Shown: positions 36,690-45,833, numbered from the stretch's first letter. The stretch: 64,000 bases of DNA from Planctomyces sp. SH-PL62 (GCF_001610895.1 NZ_CP011273.1:3968001-4032000), one strand, 5' to 3'. Numbers and translations: made by a program. The notes: a model not told the origin generated them from the letters alone.

Positions 36690-38555
36690 GTGGACGTTCG
36701 ATCGACGAGTTGGCGGGGCAGGTTCGGGGCCGTCGCCGTCTTCCTGGCGGCGACCGTCGGGGGCGCGGCGGGTCGAGCCACGGAAGAGGCGGCGCCGGTG
36801 AACCTCGGGCCTCTGAAGGGCCTCAACGGCGCGACCCTCGACCCCACTCCGGGGCCGGGGGGGGCGACGGTCCTGGTGTTCTACTCGACGGAATGCCCGA
36901 TCGCCAACGCCGTCAATCCGACTCTCAAGACGCTTCACGACGCCTTCCCGCCCCCCCGCGTCAAGTGGATCGGCGTCTGCGTCGATCCGGACGCGAGCGA
37001 GGCCGAACTCGCGGAACATGCGACGGAGTACGACCTCAAACTCGCGATCGCCGTCGACCGGAGCGGTCGACTGGCGCGCCGACTCGGCGCGACGATCACG
37101 CCGGAGGCCTTCGTCATCGACGACGCGGGGCGCGTTCGCTACCACGGACGGATCGACGACCAGTTCGCCGGACGGGGCGTCCGTAAGGCCAACCCCGGCG
37201 AGGGAGACCTCAAACCGGCGCTCGCCGCGGTCCTGGCCGGACAGGAGGTCAAGACGCCGTACGTCAAGCCGATCGGCTGCCCCCTCCCGGAGCCGCCCGC
37301 ACCCCCGACCTACTCCAGGGACGTCGCGCCGGTCCTCCAGAACAATTGCCGCGAATGCCATCGGAAGGGCCAGCTCGGCCCGTTCGCGCTCGATACGTAT
37401 GAGCAGGCCCGGAAGCGAGCCGGAGACCTCGCGATGGTCGTCGAGGATCGGTCGATGCCCCCCTGGAAGGCCGCGCGGGGCGTGGGGCCCGGTTTCCAGC
37501 ACGATCGCTCGTTGTCGTCGGCGGAGATCGAGACCCTCGTCGCCTGGGCCGAAGCGGGCGCGCCGGAAGGGGACCCGAAGGATCTCCCCGGGGCGAAGGT
37601 CTTCCCCGACGACTGGAGCCTGGAAGGAGGGCCGGACCTGGTCCTCGACATCGGGACGGATTTCGCGATCCCGGCCTCGGGCGAGGACATTTATCGCTGC
37701 TTCGTCCTTTCGACCGACCTTCCGGAAGACGTCTACATCGCCGGGATCGAGTACCGGCCCGGAAATCCTCGGGTGGTCCACCACATCCTCGGCTACGTCG
37801 ACTCCTCGGGCGAGGCGCGGAAGAAAGACCAGGCCGAGGACGGGCCGGGCTACACCTGCTTTTCCGGCCCGGAGGTCGAGGTTCAGGGCGACCTCGGAGG
37901 CTGGGCCCCCGGGGCCGCGCCCAGCGTCCTCCCCGACGGCGTCGGCCGCTCGCTCCCGAGGAGGGCCGACGTGATCGTCCAGGTCCACTATCACCCAAAC
38001 GGCAAGCCGGAAGTCGATCGCACGCGGATCGGCCTGAAGTTCGCCCGCAAGCCCGTGAAGCAGACGCTCCACTGGAACGGGGCGTTCAGCTACGGGCTGG
38101 ACCTCCCGCCGGGAGAATCGAACATCGAAGCCCGCGCCGAGTGGACCGTCCCCGTCGACCTCGAGGCCCACGCGGTGGCACCCCACATGCACCTGCTGGG
38201 CAAGGACATGAGCATGTCCGTGACCTTTCCCGACGGCCGCAGTCTCGACCTGATCCGGATCGACGACTGGGACTTCAAATGGCAGGCCCAGTATTACTTC
38301 GAGGAGCCGATCGACATCCCCAAGGGCTCGATCGTCCGCGTCCTGGCGCATTTCGACAACTCGTCGTCCAATCCCCGCAACCCGAATCGCGACGCCTTGA
38401 AGCGCGTGAAGTGGGGCGAGGCGACCACCGACGAGATGTGCATCGGCTTCATCGCCGTCACAAGGAAGGGCCAGGACCTGACACGGCCCGGCGAGCGAGA
38501 CGACCTGCACGACATCTTCGTGAAGCAGCGTGAAGTCGAGAGGCGGCGGAAGTAG
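36690..38555 (+). CDS. Redoxin - cytochrome c - copper monooxygenase-like fusion, exported
   Basis: 621 residues from a GTG with GGGGAGG 6 bases upstream. Signal peptide (FGAVAVFLAATVGGAAG). Residues about 40-190: a thioredoxin-fold redoxin with a single Cys69 in YSTECPIANAVNP. About 205-300: cytochrome-c-like domain with CRECH (220-224) and a likely axial Met256 (SMPPW). About 310-600: a copper-type (PHM/DBM-like) monooxygenase fold with paired His in VVHHILGY (364-365), QVHYH, and APHMHLLG. The order suggests an electron path from redoxin or haem to copper in the periplasm. The substrate is unknown. A strong hairpin follows the stop. Confidence 0.85.
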   Translation: MDVRSTSWRGRFGAVAVFLAATVGGAAGRATEEAAPVNLGPLKGLNGATLDPTPGPGGATVLVFYSTECPIANAVNPTLKTLHDAFPPPRVKWIGVCVDPDASEAELAEHATEYDLKLAIAVDRSGRLARRLGATITPEAFVIDDAGRVRYHGRIDDQFAGRGVRKANPGEGDLKPALAAVLAGQEVKTPYVKPIGCPLPEPPAPPTYSRDVAPVLQNNCRECHRKGQLGPFALDTYEQARKRAGDLAMVVEDRSMPPWKAARGVGPGFQHDRSLSSAEIETLVAWAEAGAPEGDPKDLPGAKVFPDDWSLEGGPDLVLDIGTDFAIPASGEDIYRCFVLSTDLPEDVYIAGIEYRPGNPRVVHHILGYVDSSGEARKKDQAEDGPGYTCFSGPEVEVQGDLGGWAPGAAPSVLPDGVGRSLPRRADVIVQVHYHPNGKPEVDRTRIGLKFARKPVKQTLHWNGAFSYGLDLPPGESNIEARAEWTVPVDLEAHAVAPHMHLLGKDMSMSVTFPDGRSLDLIRIDDWDFKWQAQYYFEEPIDIPKGSIVRVLAHFDNSSSNPRNPNRDALKRVKWGEATTDEMCIGFIAVTRKGQDLTRPGERDDLHDIFVKQREVERRRK

Positions 38556-38563
38556 GAGTTAGG

Positions 38564-38601
38564 CCGAGGCCCCGACGATGCGAGGGTCGTCGGGGCCTCG
38601 G
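38564..38601. terminator. Bidirectional hairpin between convergent genes
   Basis: A perfect 15-base inverted repeat (CCGAGGCCCCGACGA at 38564-38578 and its complement at 38587-38601) with an 8-base loop. It lies 8 bases after the redoxin-fusion stop and 14 bases past the stop of the convergent NagB-like gene, so it can serve both. No T run. Confidence 0.7.
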
Positions 38602-38615
38602 GGCGCGTCGGACGG

Positions 38616-39566
38616 TCAATTCATCGCGGGCTGGAGGGGGCCGGCGAGTTCCTCGTGGTAGAACAGGCGGCCGGGAAGGGTCGGCATGAAGGAGCTGGGG
38701 ATCCAGGGGTCCGGGCCGTAGCGGAGGGTCATCCAGAGGCTGGCGCCCTGCCACTGCATCCCGCGCCCGAAGATTCCATCCGCCCCGCCGATGATCCGGT
38801 CGGCCTGGAGGAACAGGCCGGGGCCGATCGTGTTGGCGAAGGCCGGGACCAGCGTCGTCCGGCTCTTGAAGCTCGTGATGGCGTTCTGCTCGATGGTGAG
38901 CGGGTGCAGCCGCGCGCCGATCCGGTGGGTCGCGGCCTTCCAGTCCTCGACCGTCGCGTAGTCGGCGGCGAAGTGGGGCTCCCAGAACGCGATGTGGCAG
39001 ACGCGTCCGATCCCGAAGACGACGTTCAGCTCCGCCCCCTTCGCCTTGAGCTCGCCGATCCGGTCGGCGTAATGCGGCAGGCGGTCGGGCGTGGCGAACC
39101 AGCGCTGGGAGGCCGGGACGGTCAAGTCGCCCAGGGGGCCGTAGAATGCGGCCTCCATCGCCCTCTGAAAGGCGCCGGGATGGTCGGCCGGAAGCGTCGT
39201 CCCATCCTTATCGCTCCATTCGTCCATGTTGAAGCCGAAGACGTGATCGCAGGAAACGTTCCACTCCTTGAGGAAGTAGACGGCCCAGCGATACATGCCC
39301 ATCGGCCCCACGGGCAGGATGAAGGCGGAAGGCTTGCCGAGATCGCGAGCCTCCTTGATCGTCGTGGCGATCTCGTGGCCCATCACGACGTCGAAATCGG
39401 CCACGTCGGCGCAGGGCTGGAGCTGGAAGCGGGGATTCCACCAGGGTTGGCGTTCGGCGATCGCCGCGGCGGGATGGGCGCAGCAGGCGTCGATCTTCGC
39501 GAGGTCCCAGCCGGCGGGGAGGAACCCCTCCATCATCGAGCCGGCGTACGTCGTCAGCAGGTTCAT
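38616..39566 (-). CDS. NagB-like (glucosamine-6-phosphate isomerase/deaminase fold) protein
   Basis: 316 residues. The NagB fold is shown by [11 protein letters not shown] (NagB has NMDEY, with Asp72) and [13 protein letters not shown], which corresponds to NagB GxGxDGHIAFNEP. The His and Glu of that motif are kept, but the catalytic Asp (141 in E. coli NagB) is replaced by Val and the following Gly by Cys. So it may be a different isomerase/deaminase or have lost deamination. A sugar phosphate ligand is likely from the family. It is convergent with the redoxin fusion and 75 bases upstream of the quinone oxidoreductase stop, both on the minus strand. Confidence 0.78.
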   Translation of the reverse strand: MNLLTTYAGSMMEGFLPAGWDLAKIDACCAHPAAAIAERQPWWNPRFQLQPCADVADFDVVMGHEIATTIKEARDLGKPSAFILPVGPMGMYRWAVYFLKEWNVSCDHVFGFNMDEWSDKDGTTLPADHPGAFQRAMEAAFYGPLGDLTVPASQRWFATPDRLPHYADRIGELKAKGAELNVVFGIGRVCHIAFWEPHFAADYATVEDWKAATHRIGARLHPLTIEQNAITSFKSRTTLVPAFANTIGPGLFLQADRIIGGADGIFGRGMQWQGASLWMTLRYGPDPWIPSSFMPTLPGRLFYHEELAGPLQPAMN

Positions 39567-39641
39567 GAGTCTCAGTCGCCTCGGTAGGGATGGATTGCGT
39601 CGGACGGCGTCGGTCGTCCGGCCGCGGGGGAGTTTTTGGTC

Positions 39642-40636
39642 TCAGTCGACCAGGATCACAACCTTGCCCGCCAGGGAGCCTTGGCCCCCCAGCGTGTTTG
39701 CTTCGAGGAATCGGTGGGCGTCGGCGGCGTCTTGAAGAGGGAAGGCGCGGCCCACCAGGGGCTTGAGCCGGCCCTCCTCAATCCACCGGATCATGTCGGT
39801 CGTGCAGGCCCGCTGCTCGGCCGATGAGGCGTTGAACATGGCGAAGCCGAGGAGAGAGCAGTCCCGGGGATAGAACAATCCGAGGGGGAGGGGGGCCTGG
39901 CCGCCCGCCCCGCCATGAGGATCATCCGCCCGCGTTTGCGGAGCAGGGGGACGTTCGTCTCTAGGTCGGGCTCGCGCTGGGTCTCGTACCAGACGTCGAC
40001 GCCCTCGGGGGCGAACTCGCGGAGTCGTGCGGGGATGTCGTCGGTCTTGTAGTTCAGGACGAGGTGGGCGCCCAACTGTCTGCAGACGTCGACGCGCTCC
40101 GGGCTGCCGGCGCACGTCGCGACCCGCGCCCCGGCCGCCTTGGCCATCTGGACGACCATGGACCCCACACCCCCCGCGCCGCCGGGGACGTACACCGTCT
40201 CGCCTTCCTGGAGCCTGGCCCGATGGAAGAGGCCCAGGTGGGCCGTGATCCCCACCATCGCCATCGCCGCGGCGTCGGCGTCGGGGAGCAGGGCCGGGGT
40301 GGGGTTGAGCCACTCCTCGTCGATCACGGCGAACTCGGCGGCGACCCCCGGACGGCCCAGGAGTCCCTGATTCGAGCCCCACACGCGGTCGCCGACCTGG
40401 AAGTTCGCCGCACCCGCGCCGGGCTTCTCCACCACGCCCGCGAAGTCGCTGCCGATCACCTGGGGGAACGCCATCGGCATCGACACCAGGCCCGAGCGGA
40501 GGTAGAGGTCGAACGGATTGACCGCGACGGCGCGGATGCGGACCAGGACCTGGCCGGGGCCGGGTTCGGGAATCGGCAGATCGCCCACCCGGATCACGTC
40601 GGGCGAACCCGTCTCTTCGATGAATGCAGCGCGCAT
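39642..40636 (-). CDS. Zinc-independent quinone oxidoreductase (MDR family), broken by a frameshift
   Basis: About 331 residues when repaired. NADPH:quinone reductase/zeta-crystallin type: GroES-like N-terminal domain (GSDFAGVVEKPG, VGDRVWGSN), Rossmann motif GGAGGVGSMVVQMAKAAGA, then LRKRGRMILMAGR. Here the frame breaks: codons from 40636 run to about 39900 in one frame, and the ending LFYPRDCSLLGFAMFNAS ... GSLAGKVVILVD to the stop at 39642 is in another. One missing base in the six-G run at 39890-39895 (six C on the coding strand) would restore AGRAARPPLPLGLFYP, which fits the family. Sequencing error or true decay cannot be told apart here. It reduces quinones or enones with NADPH. Confidence 0.85.
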
Positions 40637-40837
40637 GAGCCGTCGTCCTCGATCCACACCGCGAACCTGCCGCCGTGCAAAACCCTCATCATACAGGTCG
40701 GCTCGGCCCGGTTGAATCCCTCGCCCGACCCGGCCGCCGCGACGTCGGCATGTCTTGCGGACCGCCGCCTTCGTGACGCATGATGACGGGGCGGCTTTCC
40801 CATCGGGCTTCCATGATTCCTTCCCGGATCCGTCGCC

Positions 40838-41701
40838 ATGAGCACGCCCCCAGCGAACCCCGAGGTCCCGGGCGCCGCCCCAGCCTCCGGAAACGCCCCC
40901 GCACCGCCGCCGGCCGTCGCCGCGCCGGTTCCGCCGGACGTCAAGCTCCGCGGTCGCGACCATTTCGACGGCCTGAAGGAGGAACTCGCCGGGGAGGAAG
41001 CGATCGACCGTCGGCTGGGTGAGATCGAGATGCTGGGGGAGGAGGCCGCGATCGGGTGGAAGCCGACGGCCCACCCGCCGGTCGCCCCCGAGGTCCGCTT
41101 CCTGCACGTCTCGCGGACGATTCATCAGCTCGTCACCGATCGCAACCGTTCGGTGGGAATCTTCCTGGCCGTGGCCTCGATCCTGGTCGCGGCGGCCACC
41201 GGCCTCCTGAACGTCAAGGCGGAGGTCGCCCCCATCATCCCGCTGCGGACGATCCAGTACTGGTGCCTCCCCGCGACGTTCCTGACCCTGGCGGTCCTGG
41301 CCGTCTTCATCAGCTTCCTGCTGATCCGCGCGCGGATCGGCCTGATCTACGAGGTCGCCAAGCTCAATGTGCTGATGGGACTGCCGTCGAAGCGCGTGGA
41401 GCGGGTCAATCCGCTCTCGATTTTCTATATCATGCACCTGCTGGTCGTCGTGCTCGGGGGCGCGTCCGCCGGGCTCGCCGCGGCGATGCTCGCCTACGGT
41501 TGGGCCGTCGCCGTCGATGTCGACGTGCCGGCCGGTTCGCCCGAGTCGCTGAATCCCGGAGAGGGGGGCGCGGAGGTCGCGCTGCCGCTGGGGATCGGGA
41601 TCGGCCTGGGGCTGTTTTACGTCGTCGGCCTGCTGGGCCTTTACTACTTGACGATACTCCGGAACACGACCGACGCGAAGCTCGACGCGGCCCGATCGTG
41701 A
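40838..41701 (+). CDS. Membrane protein of unknown function
   Basis: 287 residues. A Pro/Ala-rich soluble N-terminus of about 105 residues, then four transmembrane segments in two pairs (SVGIFLAVASILVAAATGL, CLPATFLTLAVLAVFISFLL; IMHLLVVVLGGASAGLAAAM, GIGIGLGLFYVVGLLGLYYL). I do not recognise a family. It lies 34 bases upstream of the LOG gene on the same strand and may be co-transcribed. Confidence 0.72.
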   Translation: MSTPPANPEVPGAAPASGNAPAPPPAVAAPVPPDVKLRGRDHFDGLKEELAGEEAIDRRLGEIEMLGEEAAIGWKPTAHPPVAPEVRFLHVSRTIHQLVTDRNRSVGIFLAVASILVAAATGLLNVKAEVAPIIPLRTIQYWCLPATFLTLAVLAVFISFLLIRARIGLIYEVAKLNVLMGLPSKRVERVNPLSIFYIMHLLVVVLGGASAGLAAAMLAYGWAVAVDVDVPAGSPESLNPGEGGAEVALPLGIGIGLGLFYVVGLLGLYYLTILRNTTDAKLDAARS

Positions 41702-41735
41702 ACGGCGCGACCCTCCGAAGGATCATCCCAGACTC

Positions 41736-42329
41736 ATGTTGAATCGTCCGCGCATCTGCGTCTTCTGCGGCTCGTCGTTCGGCAATTCCCCGGCCTTCCG
41801 CGAGAACGCGGTGCGGGTCGGCGAGGCTCTCGCGCGCAGGAAGATCGGTCTCGTCTACGGCGGCGGCCGGGTCGGCCTGATGGGCGTGACGGCCGACGCC
41901 GCGCTGGCGAACGGAGGCGAGGTGATCGGCGTCATCCCGGAGGTCCTCTCGTCCGCCGAGATCGCGCATTCCGGTCTCACCGAGCTGCACGTCGTCGCCG
42001 GCATGCACGAGCGCAAGGCGCTCATGGCGATGGAGTCCGATGCGTTCCTCACCATGCCCGGCGGCATCGGCACCTATGAGGAATTCTTCGAGATCCTGAG
42101 CTGGGGCGGCCTGGGCATCCACCGCAAGCCCATCGGCCTGCTCAACGTCGAGGGCTACTTCGATCCGCTCCTTGCGCTCCTCGAATTCGGGGCCGACTCC
42201 GGGTTCGTCCGCCGCCGGTTCCTCGACCCGCTCCTGGTCTCCGAAAACGCCGAGAACCTCGTCGCCGACCTGCTCTCCTACACGCCTCCCACCGTCTCAG
42301 CCCCCAAGCTGTCGATCGACGAGGCCTGA
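41736..42329 (+). CDS. LOG-family nucleoside-5'-monophosphate phosphoribohydrolase (TIGR00730)
   Basis: 197 residues. The family cleaves cytokinin- or nucleotide-type ribotides to free base and ribose 5-phosphate. Motifs: CVFCGSSFGNSP, YGGGRVGLMG, the catalytic Arg in GMHERKALM and PGGIGTYEEFFE with the catalytic Glu. It is the usual size and a stand-alone Rossmann-fold enzyme. In non-plant bacteria the physiological substrate is usually uncertain (often AMP-like nucleotides). Confidence 0.93.
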   Translation: MLNRPRICVFCGSSFGNSPAFRENAVRVGEALARRKIGLVYGGGRVGLMGVTADAALANGGEVIGVIPEVLSSAEIAHSGLTELHVVAGMHERKALMAMESDAFLTMPGGIGTYEEFFEILSWGGLGIHRKPIGLLNVEGYFDPLLALLEFGADSGFVRRRFLDPLLVSENAENLVADLLSYTPPTVSAPKLSIDEA

Positions 42330-42372
42330 ATCGTCTGAGCGCGCCTTGACGAGCGGCTCTCGACGCTCGAAA

Positions 42373-42392
42373 ATTTAGACGTTGATCTAAAT
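42373..42392. promoter_or_regulatory. Perfect inverted repeat, probable SdpR operator
   Basis: ATTTAGA (42373-42379), six-base spacer CGTTGA, TCTAAAT (42386-42392). It stands in a strikingly A/T-rich island 39 bases before the sdpR start codon. ArsR-type dimers bind such 7-base half-site palindromes, so autorepression of sdpR-sdpI is a sound inference. Confidence 0.75.
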
Positions 42393-42431
42393 ATCTCGTC
42401 TGGTTGCGTCGAATAGACGGTTGGATGAACG

Positions 42432-42713
42432 ATGAATGAGGTCTTCAAGGCGCTGTCCGACCCGACGCGGAGGCGGATCCTGCAGCTTCTCGGCCGCGGC
42501 GAGCTGACGGCCGGCGAGTTGTCGACGCACTTCGATATGTCGAAGCCTTCCATGTCGCACCATTTCTCGGTGCTCAAGGAGGCCGACCTGGTCTCCAGCC
42601 GTCGCGAGGGCCAGCAGATCTATTACGCGCTCAACACGACGGTCCTCCAGGACGTGATGTCCCGGATCTGGGACCTGTTCGGCGGGCCGTCGGAGAAGGG
42701 GGGCGGGACGTGA
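42432..42713 (+). CDS. sdpR: ArsR-family autorepressor, SdpR-like
   Basis: 93 residues. A winged helix-turn-helix regulator: ALSDPTRRRILQLLGRGELTAGELS, recognition helix region MSKPSMSHHFSVLKEADLVSSRREGQQIYYALN. There are no Cys-based metal sites as in ArsR itself, matching SdpR. The stop overlaps the GTG start of sdpI by four bases (GTGA), so translation is coupled. Its operator candidate is at 42373-42392. Confidence 0.88.
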   Translation: MNEVFKALSDPTRRRILQLLGRGELTAGELSTHFDMSKPSMSHHFSVLKEADLVSSRREGQQIYYALNTTVLQDVMSRIWDLFGGPSEKGGGT

Positions 42714-43372
42714 CGCGGGTGTACTGGATCGTGGCGATCGTGCTCGGGGCTTTCGCCTGGGGGCTCTCGGCGTGGTACTTCCCGAGCCTGCCTGAGTCGA
42801 TCCCGACGCACTGGAACATCCACGGCGAGGTGGACGGCCACGGCGGGCGGGCGACGATCTTCCTCATGCCGGCCTTCGCGACCGGGCTACTCGTCCTGTT
42901 CGCCATGCTGCCCACGCTTTCGCCGAAGAAGTTCGAGGTCGATTCGTTCCGGTCGACCTACCTGTTCCTCATGGTGGTGACGGTGAGCCTGCTCACGTAT
43001 CTCCAGATCGTCATCCTCCTGGCGACGTTCCAGGAGATCGGCGGTGGGCCGCGTTGGCTGAACATCGGCCGCGCCCTGGTGGGGGGGATGCTCGTCTTCT
43101 TCGGCCTGATGGGGAACGTGATGGGGAAGGTGCGGAAGAATTTCTACATCGGCATCCGGGTCCCCTGGACGCTCGCCAGCGATCGGGTGTGGAACGATAC
43201 GCACCGGCTGGCGGCCTGGCTGATGGTCGCCGGCTCGGTGGCGGGGCTGGGCGTGGTGGCGAGCGGCGCCCCGTTGGCCATCTCCTTCGGGGTGCTGCTC
43301 GCCTCGGTCCTGGCGCCGGTCGTCTATTCGTTCTTCCGCTACAAGACCCTGGAGCGCCGGGGGGCGCTCTGA
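42710..43372 (+). CDS. sdpI: SdpI-family membrane protein (DUF1648 plus SdpI)
   Basis: 220 residues with six transmembrane segments. The N-terminal part matches DUF1648 (SLPESIPTHWNIHGEVDGHG), and the C-terminal part the SdpI-like domain (GNVMGKVRKNFYIGIRVPWTLAS, NDTHRLAAWLMVAGS). In Bacillus subtilis SdpI gives immunity to the SdpC toxin and, once bound by it, holds SdpR at the membrane. No SdpC or SdpAB gene is present here, so the pair may be an orphan immunity or stress-sensing unit. Confidence 0.88.
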   Translation: MTRVYWIVAIVLGAFAWGLSAWYFPSLPESIPTHWNIHGEVDGHGGRATIFLMPAFATGLLVLFAMLPTLSPKKFEVDSFRSTYLFLMVVTVSLLTYLQIVILLATFQEIGGGPRWLNIGRALVGGMLVFFGLMGNVMGKVRKNFYIGIRVPWTLASDRVWNDTHRLAAWLMVAGSVAGLGVVASGAPLAISFGVLLASVLAPVVYSFFRYKTLERRGAL

Positions 43373-43379
43373 GCCGGGG

Positions 43380-45833
43380 TCATTCGCCGGCGTCGATCCA
43401 ACGGGCGATGTCCGCCGCCGAGACGGCTCCGTCGTCGATGCGAAGCTCGCCCGGCGCCCCGGCGCGGTCATAGGCGGCTTTCGGCCAGTTCCTGGCGAAG
43501 TTCGCCCCAGGGCGGACGACCCGAAGCGACGCCGGGGCCGACAGGGCAGCGGCGCCGCGGAGCCCGCCGAACTGCTGGACGCCGGGAAGGTCGATCGCGG
43601 CGGGGGCGGGGCCGCGCGCGTCCTCGTCGTCCCCGCCGTCGAGATCGAAGGCCGATCGTGCGAGGTTTCCGAGTCGCGGCCTCGCCAGAAGCGCCTGACG
43701 GCCGGCGAGTCCGCTGGCGAACAGCGAAAGCTCGCGGATCTCGGGCTGCGAGCCCGCCCAGCTCACGACCGTCGCGAGGTCCTGCATCTGATCCGCGGCG
43801 ACCGTCGGGTTGTAAGTCGGGCCGTGGACGACGTCAGGGCGATGCGCCTCCGGTCGGTCCGGGTCGATCGACTCGCCGACGAACAGGGGATCGAAGCCGA
43901 CGACGGCCTGCCCTCGGTCGAGGAGCGCCCGGGCGAGTTCCGAAAGCTCGCCGTTCGGCGCGACGAGTCCCGCCTTGCCTCGGTCGTCGGCGATCACGGT
44001 CGTCCGGCCGTTCGCCCGCGCCGGGGTGATGCGGACGACGGGGATCGCGTCCCCCTCGCCGCGCCGGCCGATCTGGGAGTGGATGATCGAGAGCCCCTCG
44101 CGGCTCGCCTGGCGGATCACGCGAGCGGTGATCGCCTCGGGGGCCGGGAGTTCCAGGCCGATGCGGACCTTGTGGATCGTCGCCAGGTAGCGCCGGGAGG
44201 CGTCCCAATCGGCCTGCGCGTTCGTCGGAGCGAGGGATTCGAGCCCGTCTCCGATCAACCGGATCAGGTCGTCCTCAATCTGAGCGGGGGTCCTGGCGTC
44301 GGCGGGGGCGGGGTGCTCGGCGTCGAAGGCCAGGAGGGTCTCGGCCGTTTCGGCCGTCTGGTCCCCTTCACGGGTGGCGTCGGAGTCTTGCAGGCCCAGG
44401 AGCCACCGTCCCATGAAGGCGTAGACCGTGTTGCGGCTGGTTTGGTTGTAGTTGTGGGGGAAGTCGTGGACGACCGCCTCGAGGCGGTCGGGCGAGCCGA
44501 TCAGCGAGTAGACGCCTCGGATCGCCGGGAAGGCGCGGGTCATGGTGTTCGCCGTCCAGTCGCCGGACGCGCCGACCAGGATCATCGGGCGGGGCGCGAA
44601 CAGGGCCGCGAACTCGACGTTGTCGGTGCCGATCCGGAGTCCCGCGGCGTTCTCGCAGACGCAGCCCCCCTGGAAGCCGTCCGAAACCATCACGACGGGT
44701 GCCGAAACCTTGATGCGTTCGTCGAGCGCCGAGAGGATGAACGTCTGGGTCCCGCCGCCCGACTCTCCGGTGCAGCCGATCCGCGCCGGGTCCACGTCCG
44801 GGAGGGACGCGATCCAGTCCAGCGCCCGGATGCTGTTCCAGGTCTGAAGGGTGAACAGGCTCAGGCCCCAGCGCCGGAGTCGCTCGTTCAGGAACTCGTG
44901 GCCGAACGGCTTGGAGTCGTTGTAGCCGACCATGTCGTACATGAAGACGACGGCGCCGAGCTTGGCCCATCGGATGCAGCGGTGCTGGACGTCGTCCCGC
45001 ATCCGGCCGTCTTCCCAGTGGCCGTGGGGGCAGAGGATCGCCGGGAGCTTGCCCGAGGCCGCGTCGCGCTTCGGCCGGTAGAGGTTGCCGCTGAGGGTGA
45101 ATCCGGGGAAGGTCTCCAGGACGACCTTCTCGATCGTGTAGCCGTCGCGTTCGAGGAGCCCGTACACCTTCGGGTTCAGCGGGGTCTTCGGCGGCAGGGG
45201 GCGGAGGCCCAGCGCGACCCACATCTGGTCTCGAAGCTCGGCCGCGCGGTCGCGCCAGGCCTCGGCGTTCGGCGGGGCGTGGAAGTCGGCGCCTTCGCGA
45301 TTCGTCCGGACCTGACCCCGACGGCGGTCCGGGCTTGGCGCGGTGGAATCGACCGCGCCACGCGCCACGTCCAGCAGCCGTCCGGGATCACCGGCCGGGT
45401 CGGGATCGAGGACCAGGAGGGTCGGGACGGGGGCCGGCGGGGGCGTCTCGTCGGGCTTGGCCTTCCCGTTCGCCTCGGGAGCGGGCGGGGCCGTCCCCGC
45501 CACGGTGAGTTTCACGATCCCGCCGGGCGAGCCGGCGACCGGGCCCAGGTCGAGCCATCGCGGCGTCGCGTCGCCGGGGGCGGCTTCGGAACTCAGGGAG
45601 ATCACGTCCCCCTCGCGCGTCGCGGTCCAGATCTGGCTCGCGGGGGCCCAGACCCGGAGCGTCCGCGTCTCGCCCTGCGCAAGCGGGACGCCCTGGGCCA
45701 GCTTCGGGAGGTCGGCGGCCGTATAGATCATCGCGGCGGACTTCGGCGGCTCGGCGGCGAGCAGGGGGAGGGGTAAGGTGATCGCCGGCGCGATCAGGGC
45801 TTGCCACGCGAGCACGAGGGCGAGACGCTTCAT
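43380..45833 (-). CDS. Exported tandem alpha/beta hydrolase, acetyl xylan esterase-like
   Basis: 817 residues from the ATG at 45833 (GGAG 8 bases upstream). Signal peptide (LALVLAWQALIAPAITLPLPLLAAEP). A beta-rich N-terminal region, then a hydrolase domain of the acetyl xylan esterase/AB-hydrolase-7 kind: LCPHGHWEDGR, FMYDMVGYNDSK, nucleophile elbow IGCTGESGGGTQTF, and a likely catalytic His in HDFPHNYN. The C-terminal ~250 residues look like a second, degenerate hydrolase domain whose elbow is FASGLAGRQ. A polysaccharide-deacetylating or ester-cleaving role is inferred from family. Confidence 0.85.
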   Translation of the reverse strand: MKRLALVLAWQALIAPAITLPLPLLAAEPPKSAAMIYTAADLPKLAQGVPLAQGETRTLRVWAPASQIWTATREGDVISLSSEAAPGDATPRWLDLGPVAGSPGGIVKLTVAGTAPPAPEANGKAKPDETPPPAPVPTLLVLDPDPAGDPGRLLDVARGAVDSTAPSPDRRRGQVRTNREGADFHAPPNAEAWRDRAAELRDQMWVALGLRPLPPKTPLNPKVYGLLERDGYTIEKVVLETFPGFTLSGNLYRPKRDAASGKLPAILCPHGHWEDGRMRDDVQHRCIRWAKLGAVVFMYDMVGYNDSKPFGHEFLNERLRRWGLSLFTLQTWNSIRALDWIASLPDVDPARIGCTGESGGGTQTFILSALDERIKVSAPVVMVSDGFQGGCVCENAAGLRIGTDNVEFAALFAPRPMILVGASGDWTANTMTRAFPAIRGVYSLIGSPDRLEAVVHDFPHNYNQTSRNTVYAFMGRWLLGLQDSDATREGDQTAETAETLLAFDAEHPAPADARTPAQIEDDLIRLIGDGLESLAPTNAQADWDASRRYLATIHKVRIGLELPAPEAITARVIRQASREGLSIIHSQIGRRGEGDAIPVVRITPARANGRTTVIADDRGKAGLVAPNGELSELARALLDRGQAVVGFDPLFVGESIDPDRPEAHRPDVVHGPTYNPTVAADQMQDLATVVSWAGSQPEIRELSLFASGLAGRQALLARPRLGNLARSAFDLDGGDDEDARGPAPAAIDLPGVQQFGGLRGAAALSAPASLRVVRPGANFARNWPKAAYDRAGAPGELRIDDGAVSAADIARWIDAGE

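Noticed and set aside
42710-42713. Possible frameshift between sdpR and sdpI
   Set aside because: The GTGA overlap is a normal start-stop coupling, and both proteins are full length.
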